In this document: positions 1-10,000 of the stretch, one piece after another
Position numbering within the stretch: position 1 is the stretch's first letter
How the letters are laid out: each line of letters opens with the position of its first letter
NCBI GenBank assembly: GCA_944989445.1
Contig: CALYLW010000135.1
Span: 248,001-312,000 of the forward strand
Direction of reading: 5' to 3'
Source of the DNA: Ampullaceana balthica
Lineage: Eukaryota > Mollusca > Gastropoda > Lymnaeidae
DNA length: 64,000 nt
Translations under genes and position numbers: made by a program
The notes under the pieces: model-generated
The model's input: only the letters and a program-made list of their open reading frames with translations
Told to the model about the DNA's origin: nothing
Database searches by the model: none

Positions 1-1570
1 CACACACTACCAGGGAACAAGGGCAGATAAGCTGGTGTCCTTTGATACGGTAATGATAGTTCCCCTCGGAGAGGGGTTTATTAAAAAACCATGTTATATT
101 TCAAGTGGGCCCCGTGTCAACTATTTTCAATTAGTATTATTTATTGCAAGATATGAGATCCATTACTTCAATCGACATTTTTTTTAAAAATGTGAATAAA
201 ACTGTCTGTAAGCTCAGCGTGCGCTTGTTATGATGTTATTATTTGTTATATTGGTGTTAAAAAATTTGATAATTAATTGATATTTGTTTGGTTTTTCTCA
301 ACCAGACTTCAATAATTTTGTAGTAATATAAAAAAAAAGTTTAAAGTTAATTGTTCCTGAGAGTGTGTGGAAAACTTGAGGCTAAATCATTTGAAGAAAT
401 GAAATAGTCTTTCCAATGATTTGAATAAACTTCAATACTGGGTTAGTCAGGGCATAATTTGGACATAGATTCTCACCATCTGATCTCCTGCCTTCTTGTC
501 CGAGCCTCGCCAGTGATTGGACAACCAACAACTTCCAACTGGCTGCCGCTACTAAACAAACATTATACGACATACCAACTCCTCCCTGCCCACCTTCTCC
601 TGTATCTGGATAGAAGTGATTTATTCCAATGGTTATTTACATGTCACTTCTTATCACGTTCCCTGGGTTATCGCGTCACAAGTCTTTCATTCAAAAACCT
701 AAAATAGATCGCCATTTGAACTATTCACCTCACCATGGCTTCTGACATCATCTTTTCCCTTTCGCCACTGACCTCTTATTCTTACCCTGCCCCATACCTC
801 ACCTTCTCATTATGTTTAATTAATTATGATAAGGGGTAATCGCTTAACTAATTTGCTCAAGTTCCGGTATTATTGCTTTCATGGCCAGGTGACATCGTGG
901 GCCTCAGAGCCATAACGTAAGAATCCTCGTCCTTACATTAGTGGACACAAATTTGTGTGGTGCGATGCATTGAAACAGCACGTCCTACCTGACAGACAGC
1001 CGAGGGCAGGTGTTGTGTTAGGGGTTGGGGCCCATCACACCTCTGGCCATAACTTATTTATCTGCGTCATTATCGGTCAATAAAAATGTTCGCGTTCAGA
1101 TTCCAGGTTATTGATTACAAGAGAGCCATTTGTTTGGAAATTTTGATTTGCAAAAGCCAGAGCAGTCAGTGAGTTCATTGAGAGTGGAGCTATCAACTCG
1201 ATGAGGCTCAATTCTCTTAGTGAAACTGGAAGTGGTATCAGTACAAAAAAGAATACTGGTTTGAGAGTTTATCACGTGACCTGTTTTCTAAATTCTTCTT
1301 AACAGACGGATTAATATGAGAAAGTGACGTCATCAGACTGATAAGTCACATCTTGTGTAAGCGGGGTTAATATTTATTTTATGTTTTAAAAAAAATAAGG
1401 TAACATTTTAATTAAAGGTTTAAAAACTGTTTTTTTTAATTGGAAAAGTTTAAACGATAATAATTACCATGAAAATAAGCACACATTAATTTTTTAAAAA
1501 CATTTGCTCGAAAATGAACATAATTTCAATTAAAGGTTTGAACTAAACAATTCTTTTAACTCGGTTACAG
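1..1570. other. Gene-free stretch
   Basis: AT-rich non-coding sequence. Open frames here are short and resemble nothing I recognise, and no terminal repeats or RNA genes are visible. Confidence 0.5.
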
Positions 1571-1589
1571 TTGTATTATCAAGTGCAAC

Positions 1590-2155
1590 AAAAAGATCAG
1601 CTTTCCTCTGTAGATTATCAACAAAGGGACCAGCTTTCCTCTGTATATTATCAACAAAAAGATCAGCTTTCCTCTGTATATTATCAACAAAAAGATCAGC
1701 TTTCCTCTGTATATTATCAACAAAAAGATAAACTTTCCTCTGTATATTATCAACAAAAAGATCAGCTTTCCTCTGTATATTATCAACAAAAAGATCAGCT
1801 TTCCTCTGTATATTATCAACAAAAAGATCAGCTTTCCTCTGTATATTATCAACAAAAAGATAAACTTTCCTCTGTATATTATCAACAAAAAGATCAGCTT
1901 TCCTCTGTATATTATCAACAAAAAGATCAGCTTTCCTCTGTATATTATCAACAAAAAGATCAGCTTTCCTCTGTATATTATCAACAAAAAGATAAACTTT
2001 CCTCTGTATATTATCAACAAAAAGATCAGCTTTCCTCTGTATATTATCAACAAAAAGATCAGCTTTCCTCTGTATATTATCAACAAAAAGATCAGCTTTC
2101 CTCTGTATATTATCAACAAAAGGATCAGCTTTCCTCTGTATATTATCAACAAATG
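1590..2155. repeat. 33-bp minisatellite, about 17 copies
   Basis: The unit contains GATCAGCTTTCCTCTGTATA followed by TTATCAACAAAAA. Every fourth unit carries GATAAAC in place of GATCAGC (near 1727, 1859 and 1991, exactly 132 bp apart), so the array has a four-unit higher-order period. As 33 is a multiple of three, long frames stay open on both strands; these are artefacts. Confidence 0.95.
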
Positions 2156-2523
2156 AGGTTCGCGTAATGAAATTATTTATTAGCTGTGATCTAGACGGTG
2201 ATCTTTGTACTCCAATCAGAAAATCGGCAATTTCTAAACTGCTATTTGCTTGTGGAAGATACAACAGTTATTGTAATAACAGACCAATTGTGAGTCTTTT
2301 TTTGATTGTAATAACATACCATATCAATGATACAAATACAATAACAGCCTGATGTTGGAAGCCATGAAATAACTATAGCAAGTAAGAGATTACTCGGTGG
2401 TATAACTTTTTGATGGACCAAAGCTTTAAAGAGAGTAAGGTAAACTTCAAGCCCCTTGATAAATGTAACATATCAATTTTATATGTGTATTGTAGGCGTT
2501 CTCACGTAACACAATCTTTCATG
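2156..2523. other. Gene-free spacer
   Basis: Between the minisatellite and the LINE 3' end. Nothing recognised. Confidence 0.5.
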
Positions 2524-3340
2524 CAATAATACTAATAATAAATAATGAATTGATAATTTATTTAGCGCTGTATCCCAGTAAGGAACCGGGCTCACGGCGC
2601 TTTACAAGGAGATCAAAACATACATATAATAATTAAATAACCATTCATACCATAATAACAACATAAAAGACAGTACATTACGCTTAAGCTATGTTAATCA
2701 TTAAAGAAATGTTGTTTCATTAATTTTGTAAATACATTTTGAAAAGATGCGTCTAAGTGCAGTCTTCAAGGTTTTAGTAGTTGGAATTCTCCGGATGTGT
2801 AATGGTAGAGAATTCCATTGTTTGGTTGCACAAAAAGAGAATGACCTTTCACCAAAAGTTTTAGTTCGTGTCTTAGGAACACAGAGAATACGTGTGTCTG
2901 CAGAAGAACGTAGCTGACGACTGGGTGAGTAGACCGACAGAAGTTCAGTAAGATAGGAAGGGGATGAGTCAGAAAAGAAATTGTGACGGAGAACAGCCAG
3001 TTTGTAATCAATTCGAGCTTGTATAGGTAGCCAATGAAGTGAGTAAAGCAGCGGAGTAACATGGTCATGTTTTTTTGCCTTAAGAACTAGTCTGGAAGCT
3101 GAATTTAGAACTTTCTGTAGTTTTTCAATGCATTGTTTTGGCGCAACTGACAGAGAAGAATTGCAATTATCAATACGAGCTAGAACAAGAGCACAGACTA
3201 GAGTTTTTGTTGCACTAACTGTTAAGTAATGACAGATTGAGCTGATCTGACGAATGGTGGTGTAGGCAGAGCGACAGATGTGATTGATGAAGTTATTGGT
3301 AGACATGTTGTCAGAAATACTGTAACCAATAGTTCCTTGA
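2524..3340 (-). pseudogene. 5'-truncated non-LTR retrotransposon, C-terminal RT tail plus 3' UTR
   Basis: The minus-strand frame ending at 2701 encodes the C-terminal tail typical of jockey/CR1-like reverse transcriptases. It shows ARIDNCNSSLS, LQKVLNSASRLV, LHWLPIQARIDYKL, TRTKTFGERSFS and WNSLPLHIRR in the usual order, about 210 residues. The catalytic RT domain and endonuclease are absent, so this is a 5'-truncated insertion. Upstream of about 3340 the same frame stays open to 3561 but no longer looks like RT. Below the stop lies a 3' UTR with the motif GCGCTGTATCCCAGTAAGGA and a short (AAT)-rich tail near 2524. The same 3' UTR recurs at 14957-15177 and 60083-60315. Confidence 0.82.
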
Positions 3341-4087
3341 AGTTGAAGCGCTGACGTCAATGAAATAACTTTAATACCAACACTATATACATAAATATAA
3401 CATTGAGGTTTGACATCGTGGAGACATAACACAGTCAGCCATCTTGCCATCAGTTCTACATTCCCCCGTGCTTCACTCACGTGACCTCTCTCTGTCATCA
3501 AACTCGTGATTCTCACGTGACATTCACTATCCTTTAAAAAAATGTTTATGAAATAGCACATTTTTGGTGTTATTACAATAAAATTAAACTATATTCAATT
3601 CAAATATTCATCATTCAGTGACAATCACTGGTTTACACACAATATCCAGACATGAAAATCAAGAAAACATCTGCAGGACTTCAACAGTCTACCTGTACTG
3701 AAAAAATGAAACTGAAATTTTAACACACCTGTAATTTTGTTTAATTAAAATAACTTTTAACAATCAATATTCATTAAAATGAAATATATTATCCAGTGGA
3801 ATTCAAACATTGCTTCTCTTCCTTTGTTCTGCAAATAATAATACTAATATTCATAAAGTCTCTGATTTCTTGTTTTTGAATTTACAGAATGTCTGTATTT
3901 ATTGTCATTCTACTTAATATGTCTGCAACCACAATGTCCTTTCCTTTAACAGGTTTAATGTCAAATTTGTAGACTGCTAACAGCACAGCAGAGTTCAAAG
4001 ATAGTCATTCTTCAGCTGACAACTGGGATGAATTCAAACCGATGGGCTTTCAAAGCTTCTTCAGCCTATTAAAGGTTCAATAATTCA
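3341..4087. other. Gene-free stretch
   Basis: AT-rich sequence between the LINE fragment and the Gag-KH frame. Nothing recognised. Confidence 0.45.
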
Positions 4088-5119
4088 TCAACCACGACCA
4101 CGATTATTTCCATTGACAATATCAACTCTAGCATCTTGAATAAGTCGCTTGGCTTTTGAGATGGTATTTTTGCTTCCAGATAATTCAACAGAATTTCGGC
4201 CAGATAAGTCACCATCACGAGACACATTTATTCGAAAACCACTGTCTGCTTCCATGTCTCTGATTCTGTTTCCTCCACGACCAATGATTCTTTCTACTTT
4301 AGATGATTCCACACAAATGGTCTCAGACCCACCATCACCATCATCTCCATCTCTGCTAACACGGCCTTCATCCCTTCTACCATATCCGTTATTGTAAATA
4401 GCGGCTACAGTGTCACTAGCTCTTATTTCTTCTCGATTCATCTTTCTCCTCTCATCCATGTCTTGGTTGTCATTCTTTCTCCGTGGTTGATCATAATTTC
4501 TGTTTCTGGACTCATAACCATATTTGCCTCTCCATGATCGTCTACATTGATCATAATCTCTATATCTGGAATTTTGTTTATATCTGTCTCTCCATGATTG
4601 TCTACCATTGTTTTCAAAGTGATCATGTCTATATATTTCTTCTGTTTTCTTCCTTATAGGGCTACCATTAGGTGACACCATATTTGGTTGTCCTTTATTG
4701 TGGTAACAATGCCTCGCCTCATGTCCTGGCTTGTTACAGTACCAGCAAATAGTTTGTCTGTGGCCTTGGTTTGGAAGACTATGGCTTCTCATACTTTGTC
4801 TTTTTTCTTGGTTTTTATTTTGTACTGCTGCAAAGATATCTTGTCTTTTATCCATTCCTACATTTGGATGAGAGTCCTTGAATGTGCGTAATGCATTTGT
4901 TAGTTCTGTTTGAGTACGAACTTTCTTATCAGTTAAATATCTGAATAGAGCGGGTGTTGCATTTTCTAGGAACTTGTCAATTAACACCATGTCTAGTATG
5001 ACCTTTGGATTGCTTGTATCTATTGCTGTAAGTTCCAGCCATTTTGTTAATTTAACTTGTGCTTCATGTACTATAATCTGTTGTATGCAAAACGTACTAA
5101 AAGTAAATACACATGCCAT
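4088..5119 (-). CDS. Gag-like protein with CCHC zinc knuckle and C-terminal KH domain
   Basis: An uninterrupted 343-residue frame. Residues about 20-90 resemble the end of a SCAN-like Gag region (VLIDKFLENATP then a helical stretch). Residues 125-138 form a textbook C-x2-C-x4-H-x4-C knuckle (CWYCNKPGHEARHC). Residues 170-215 are Arg/Tyr-rich with two tandem 20-residue repeats beginning SWRDRY and SWRGKY. Residues about 266-331 look like a type I KH domain with the RNA-binding GxxG loop GRGG at 280-283, most like the N-terminal KH of DDX43-type helicases. The protein ends in RGRG. In Ty3/gypsy elements a protease normally follows the knuckle; here a KH does. The neighbouring integrase of the same strand is broken by stops, while this frame is clean. 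The start is uncertain, because the first 15-20 residues overlap the integrase remnant in another frame. Expression and function are unknown: it could be a captured host domain in a retroelement or a domesticated Gag. Confidence 0.7.
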   Translation of the reverse strand: MACVFTFSTFCIQQIIVHEAQVKLTKWLELTAIDTSNPKVILDMVLIDKFLENATPALFRYLTDKKVRTQTELTNALRTFKDSHPNVGMDKRQDIFAAVQNKNQEKRQSMRSHSLPNQGHRQTICWYCNKPGHEARHCYHNKGQPNMVSPNGSPIRKKTEEIYRHDHFENNGRQSWRDRYKQNSRYRDYDQCRRSWRGKYGYESRNRNYDQPRRKNDNQDMDERRKMNREEIRASDTVAAIYNNGYGRRDEGRVSRDGDDGDGGSETICVESSKVERIIGRGGNRIRDMEADSGFRINVSRDGDLSGRNSVELSGSKNTISKAKRLIQDARVDIVNGNNRGRG

Positions 5120-5735
5120 TTGTCTTCATGGTCTATTGTAACCTTTAAGAGGATTTTCTTGATTGTTTTGTTTAGTCTTTCAATCACTCCATTTGATTGT
5201 GGATGGTAAATTGTGCTGTGCACTTGTGTAATATTTAAAATTTTCATAATAGCGTGTGTCATCTGTCCCTTGAATTGGCTGCCATTGTCTGAAAGAATGG
5301 TTTGGGGAAAACCATATCTGCTGAAAACATTGAGTAAATCATTGCATATACTTTCTGCACCTATTCGTTTCAGTGGAATAGCTTCGCCCCATCTGGTGGC
5401 TATGTCCACTATGGTTAGAGCATACATATGTTTTTTCTTTGACATCTTTTTGAATGGTCATATCAGGTCTATGGCAATTTTCTCAAATAAGAAGTTTGCC
5501 TTGTCAGATTATTGTATTGGCGCCGTGTGCATTCCATCTTTGGGATTGTGTCGCAAACACACCGTATATTTCTTGATGTATTCTTTTATCTGCTTAGCCA
5601 TTTTAGGCCAGTAAAAGTTTTATGCTATTGTAGCAATTGTTTTCTTGGCGCCCATGTGTCCATCTAAAGGACTGCCATGTGTCATTTGTATAATGGTTTC
5701 TTGTAACTTTTCAGGAATAACCATGGCACTCTTTA
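5071..5735 (-). pseudogene. Ty3/gypsy integrase remnant
   Basis: Minus-strand translation from about 5730 gives a degenerate zinc-binding module (HGSPLDGHMGAKKT, with FYWPKMAKQIKEYI after a stop). Then comes the integrase core with its three acidic positions in context: TIVDIATRW, ILSDNGSQFKG and HPQSNGVIERLNKT. The frame ends at DKWHVYLLLVRFAYN, before the C-terminal domain. At least two in-frame stops break the region and one cysteine of the HHCC module appears lost, so it is dead. The Gag-KH frame starts directly after it on the same strand, the reverse of normal gag-pol order, which implies rearrangement or two adjacent element copies. Confidence 0.85.
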
Positions 5736-6130
5736 CATGTACTTGCTTGTGCAATGTTTATCAATATGCCTTTATCTAGCTTGTAATGTTTGTTGTGGCC
5801 TGTTTGATTGTCTTGGATGAGTTTCATTTTTATTTCCATTATTGTGTTGTCTTCTTCTTGTAGTTTTTTGAAATCTTGCTTTGACATTAGTCAGCTTCCT
5901 ATTTCAAGTTTCTCATCAACTTTAATGTCCATGTTCTCTTTTCTTTTTGTGGTGGCTCTGGTTTTTACACTGGCACATAGTTGGTAGTTTTTACACCATG
6001 CTTTAAACATTTCATCAGAATTGTCAATAACACCTTCAATATTGCCTATGATGAGATCACAAATGGCATCTTTCAAAACTCTCGGTCGAACTTCACCTTG
6101 AAACCAGGGTGAGTTGATGGCTGGAGTAGC
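5736..6130 (-). pseudogene. Ty3/gypsy Pol fragment (protease/RT linker)
   Basis: Minus-strand translation from about 6125 reads SPWFQGEVRPRVLKDAICDL and then IIGNIEGV. This is characteristic of the stretch after the aspartic protease in SCAN-type gypsy elements. Reverse transcriptase and RNase H are missing between here and the integrase, so about 1.5-2 kb of pol has been lost. Nothing is recognised between 5740 and 5890. Confidence 0.6.
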
Positions 6131-6657
6131 AGTTGGACACTCTCTCTTTTCGTGCCATTAGCCATTATAAGTGTGTCTTTTTGACCATCTTGTTAGAGAA
6201 CTCGACAGTATAAGAGAGTATTTACATTTATTTTTCTTACAGTAACGGGCGAGTACCACGTTATAAATTTATTTGAACTCTTAAAATAGTAGAGAGCTAT
6301 AGGAAGGAGAATATTGATGTACACTTTAAGTGCAGAGATCAAAACAATGCAGGTTATTTCTACAAGCGGGAACAAAGACACCAGCAAATATTTGTCTCCC
6401 TTTGAAAGTTAATGCGGTTATAGAGGGGAATTGTCTTTTGTGGACCCCAAGCGGGTTAAAATATTTTACAGACTTGTCAGAGGTGAGTAACAGGCAAGCA
6501 ACACAGGTGGACAGGGAATAAAGTAATGAGAATACAAGCAATCAGTTTCAGCAAATTTCTCACGGTAGTGTGTTGTATTTCCACAGCGTTAACGGATTAA
6601 AAGAGATAGGTGAACACAAACAAACTTTCTCCAAAAGAGTTCGTCTCATATTCACAA
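6131..6657. other. Upstream region of the SGNH gene
   Basis: No coding similarity seen. It probably contains promoter and 5' UTR, but no TATA or initiator can be called with confidence. Confidence 0.4.
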
Positions 6658-7061
6658 ATGGGGTCTAAGCGCACAACGATGCTCTTGCTAGCGGTCGGAG
6701 TCGTCAATTTCTTGATTATCTACAAACTGCTCGTCATGGACCAGAAACCCAGGAAAGACCAAACAGTGTTTTCAAATCGTTTCCCGCCCTTTGATAGCAG
6801 CCGAGACGACAAGTGTCCCGACACCTTGACCGGCATCGCGAAGGGGAGATGGCTTACACGACTTCTGACCCCAGAGGAGCGGAGCACCATTGACACTTAC
6901 CTGAAAGAGGAGAGAGGAGCTTACCACATCCCTCCCACCTTCCAGAGGAGTGATGGGAGATGTGGGGATGTCCCGTACGAACAGGCGCCACTCTATCGCC
7001 ACATGTGGTTCAAGGCCATATGCAACCCCGACGGCACCACGCCATGTTGTCATACAAACTC
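6658..7061 (+). CDS. SGNH gene exon 1 (signal anchor, N-terminal domain)
   Basis: I chose ATG 6658, which starts [20 protein letters not shown]; the open frame extends upstream to a GTG at 6610, but that is not a plausible animal start. It encodes 134 residues: a hydrophobic anchor, then a Cys-containing lumenal segment ([26 protein letters not shown]). The donor CTC|GTAAGT at 7062 matches consensus. Reading through gives a TAA at once. Confidence 0.85.
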
Positions 7062-10000
7062 GTAAGTACACCAACAAACACATGTCATACATACTGGTAA
7101 GTACACCAACAAACACATGTCATACAAACTCGTAAGTACACCGACAAACACATGTCATACAAACTCGTAAGTACACCAACAAAAACATGTCATACATACT
7201 GGTAAGTACACCAACAAACACATGTCATACAAACTCGTAAGTACACCGACAAACACATGTCATACAAACTCGTAAGAACACCAACAAACACATGTCATAC
7301 AAACTCGTAAGTACACCAACAAACACATGTCATACAAACTCGTAAGTACACCAACAAACACATGTCATACAAACTCGTAAGTTCACCGACAAACACATGT
7401 CATACATACTGGTAAGTACACCATCAAACACATGTCATACAAACTCGTAAAACCAAAAACAATATGTCATACAAACTCATCAAGGATTGACGTATTGCTA
7501 ATCACGGTTTTGTATTGATGGCCTGTATAAAGTGAGTGCTTGAATGACCATGTAGCATTTGGTACACACTCACCACTAGGCCCCTGGGACAAAAAAAGTG
7601 TATAAAAGTAATACAGTTAGTCATAAAGATAAGCAGCTTTATAGTTTAAACATATCTCTAGTGTTACGGTTTATTTAGAAACTATGACAGAGCGTAGTGA
7701 GCACTTTCCAACGCTAAATATATTTTATATTTTCATGATATAGAATTCAAATAAACTTTAATAAAGCAATTTTAAGAATCTGCAATGAGTTACAACTCTT
7801 ATTTCAAGGGACTCAACCGCACTCAATTTTATCACTCTTGAAAGCTATTTATATTTTAATGATCCACTTTTTATTTATTTATTTTAATTAATTTTTTAAC
7901 TTCTGTTTAAATTTACATCAATTCATTTTTTAAAAGTTCTCACCCAAGTTATTTGTGTTATTTGTGTATTTTTTAAATCCCTTATATTAACTTCGCGGCC
8001 GTCTCTCTCTCTCTGTCTGTCTTGGGCTCGGCGGGCGGGCGGGCGGAAAAACAGAAGTCAAAAATGACCCACTTCCCATGATCCGATCGAACTGAAATTT
8101 GGCACACGGACCCGTCTGACCTAACAATGCATTGTATCAAAATTTCAGATCGATCGAACGTACCGTAATTAAATTAGAGCATTTTTAGTTTATCCTTATA
8201 TGAGGTATGTAATTCAAAATTCACTGTTTGCTATTGTTTTTAAATCCCTTATATTAACTTCGCAGCCGTCTCTCTCTCTCTCTCTCTCTGTCTTGGGCTC
8301 GGCGGGCGGGCGGAAAAACAGAAGTAAAAAATGACCCACTTCCCATGATCCGATCGAACTGAAATTTGGCACACGGACCCGTCTGACCTAACAATGCATC
8401 GTATCAAAATTTCAGATCGATCGAACGTACCGTAATTAAATTAATGCATTTTTAGTTTATCCTTATATGAGGTATGTAATTTTAATTCACGGTTTGTTAT
8501 TGTTTTTTTGCCACGTGAAATTTTGAGCTGACGCATTGAGGCGACCCAACGAAGCGACGGGCGCTTTTGTTTACATTTTACGTGTCACTCTGAGCTCGGT
8601 CAAGCGAATCGGTGACCAGACTTTTCCCCTCTCCCCTCCCCCCACCTACCCCTCCCCCCCCCACTAGGGTTATGATGCAAAGTTGAGTTAATACAGATTC
8701 AGTCTGTAAATGTTTGAAAATAATCAATACTGTTAGTTATGTCTCATATATAAGGGATTTATAGTCAAAAACTTTGTTTTTACGGGTTTGTTTTATTAAA
8801 TCCCTTATATTAACTTCACGGCCGTCTCTCTCTGTCTCTCTCTCATCATCTCATGGGCTCGGCGGGCGGAAAAACAAAAGTCGAAAATGACCCACTTCCA
8901 ATGATCCGATCGAACTGAAATTTGGCACACGGACCCGTCTTACCTAACAATGCATCGTATCAAAATTTCAGATCGATCGAACGTACCGTAATTAAATTAA
9001 TGCATTTTTAGTTTATCCCTTTATGAGGTATGTAATTTTAATTCACGATTTGTTATTGTTTTTTTGCCACGTGAAAGTTTGAGCATTGAGGCGACCCAAC
9101 GAAACGACGGTGCGCTTTTGTTTACATTTTACGTGTCACTCTGAGCTCGGTCAAGCGAATCGGTGACCAGACTTTTCCCCTCTCCCCCTCCCACCCACCC
9201 CTCCCCCCTAGGGTTATGAAGCAAACTTGTGTTAAGACAGATTCAGTCTGTAAATGTTTGAAAATAATCAATACTGTTAGTTATGTCTCATATATAAGGG
9301 ATTTATAGTCAAAAACTTTGTTTTTACGGGTTTGTTTTATTAAATCCCTTATATTAACTTCACCGCCGTCTCTGTCTCTCTCTCTGTCTGTCTCTCTCTC
9401 ATCATCTCATGGGCTCGGCGGGCGGAAAAACAGAAGTCAAAAATGACCCACTTCCAATGATCCGATCGAACTGAAATTTGGCACACGGACCCGTCTTACC
9501 TAACAATGCATCGTATCAAAATTTCAGATCGATCGAACGTACCGTAATTAAATTAATGCATTTTTAGTTTATCCTTATATGAGGTATGTAATTTAAAATC
9601 ACGATTTGTTATTGTTTTTTTGCCACGTGAAAGTTTGAGCATTGAGGCGACCCAACGAAACGACGGTGCGCTTTTGTTTACATTTTACGTGTCACTCTGA
9701 GCTCGGTCAAGCGAATCGGTGACCAGACTTTTCCCCTCTCCCCCTCCCCCCCACCCCTCCCCCCTAGGGTTATGAAGCAAACTTGTGTTAAGACAGATTC
9801 AGTCTGTAAATGTTTGAAAATAATCAATACTGTTAGTTATTTCTCATATATAAGGGATTTATAGTCAAAAACTTTGTTTTTACGGGTTTATTTTATTAAA
9901 TCCCTTGTATTAACTTCACCGCCGTCTCTGTCTGTCGTCATCTCATCATCTCTGTGATCTCTGTCATTCGCGGGCAGGTGGAAAAACATAAGTAAAAAAA

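Noticed and set aside
1530..2264. 244-codon minus-strand repeat protein
   Set aside because: The 33-bp unit leaves several frames open on both strands. Flanks do not resemble protein and there is no conserved domain.
6610..6657. Start of the SGNH protein at the GTG codon 6610
   Set aside because: GTG is not a normal animal start. ATG 6658 leads directly into a signal anchor.
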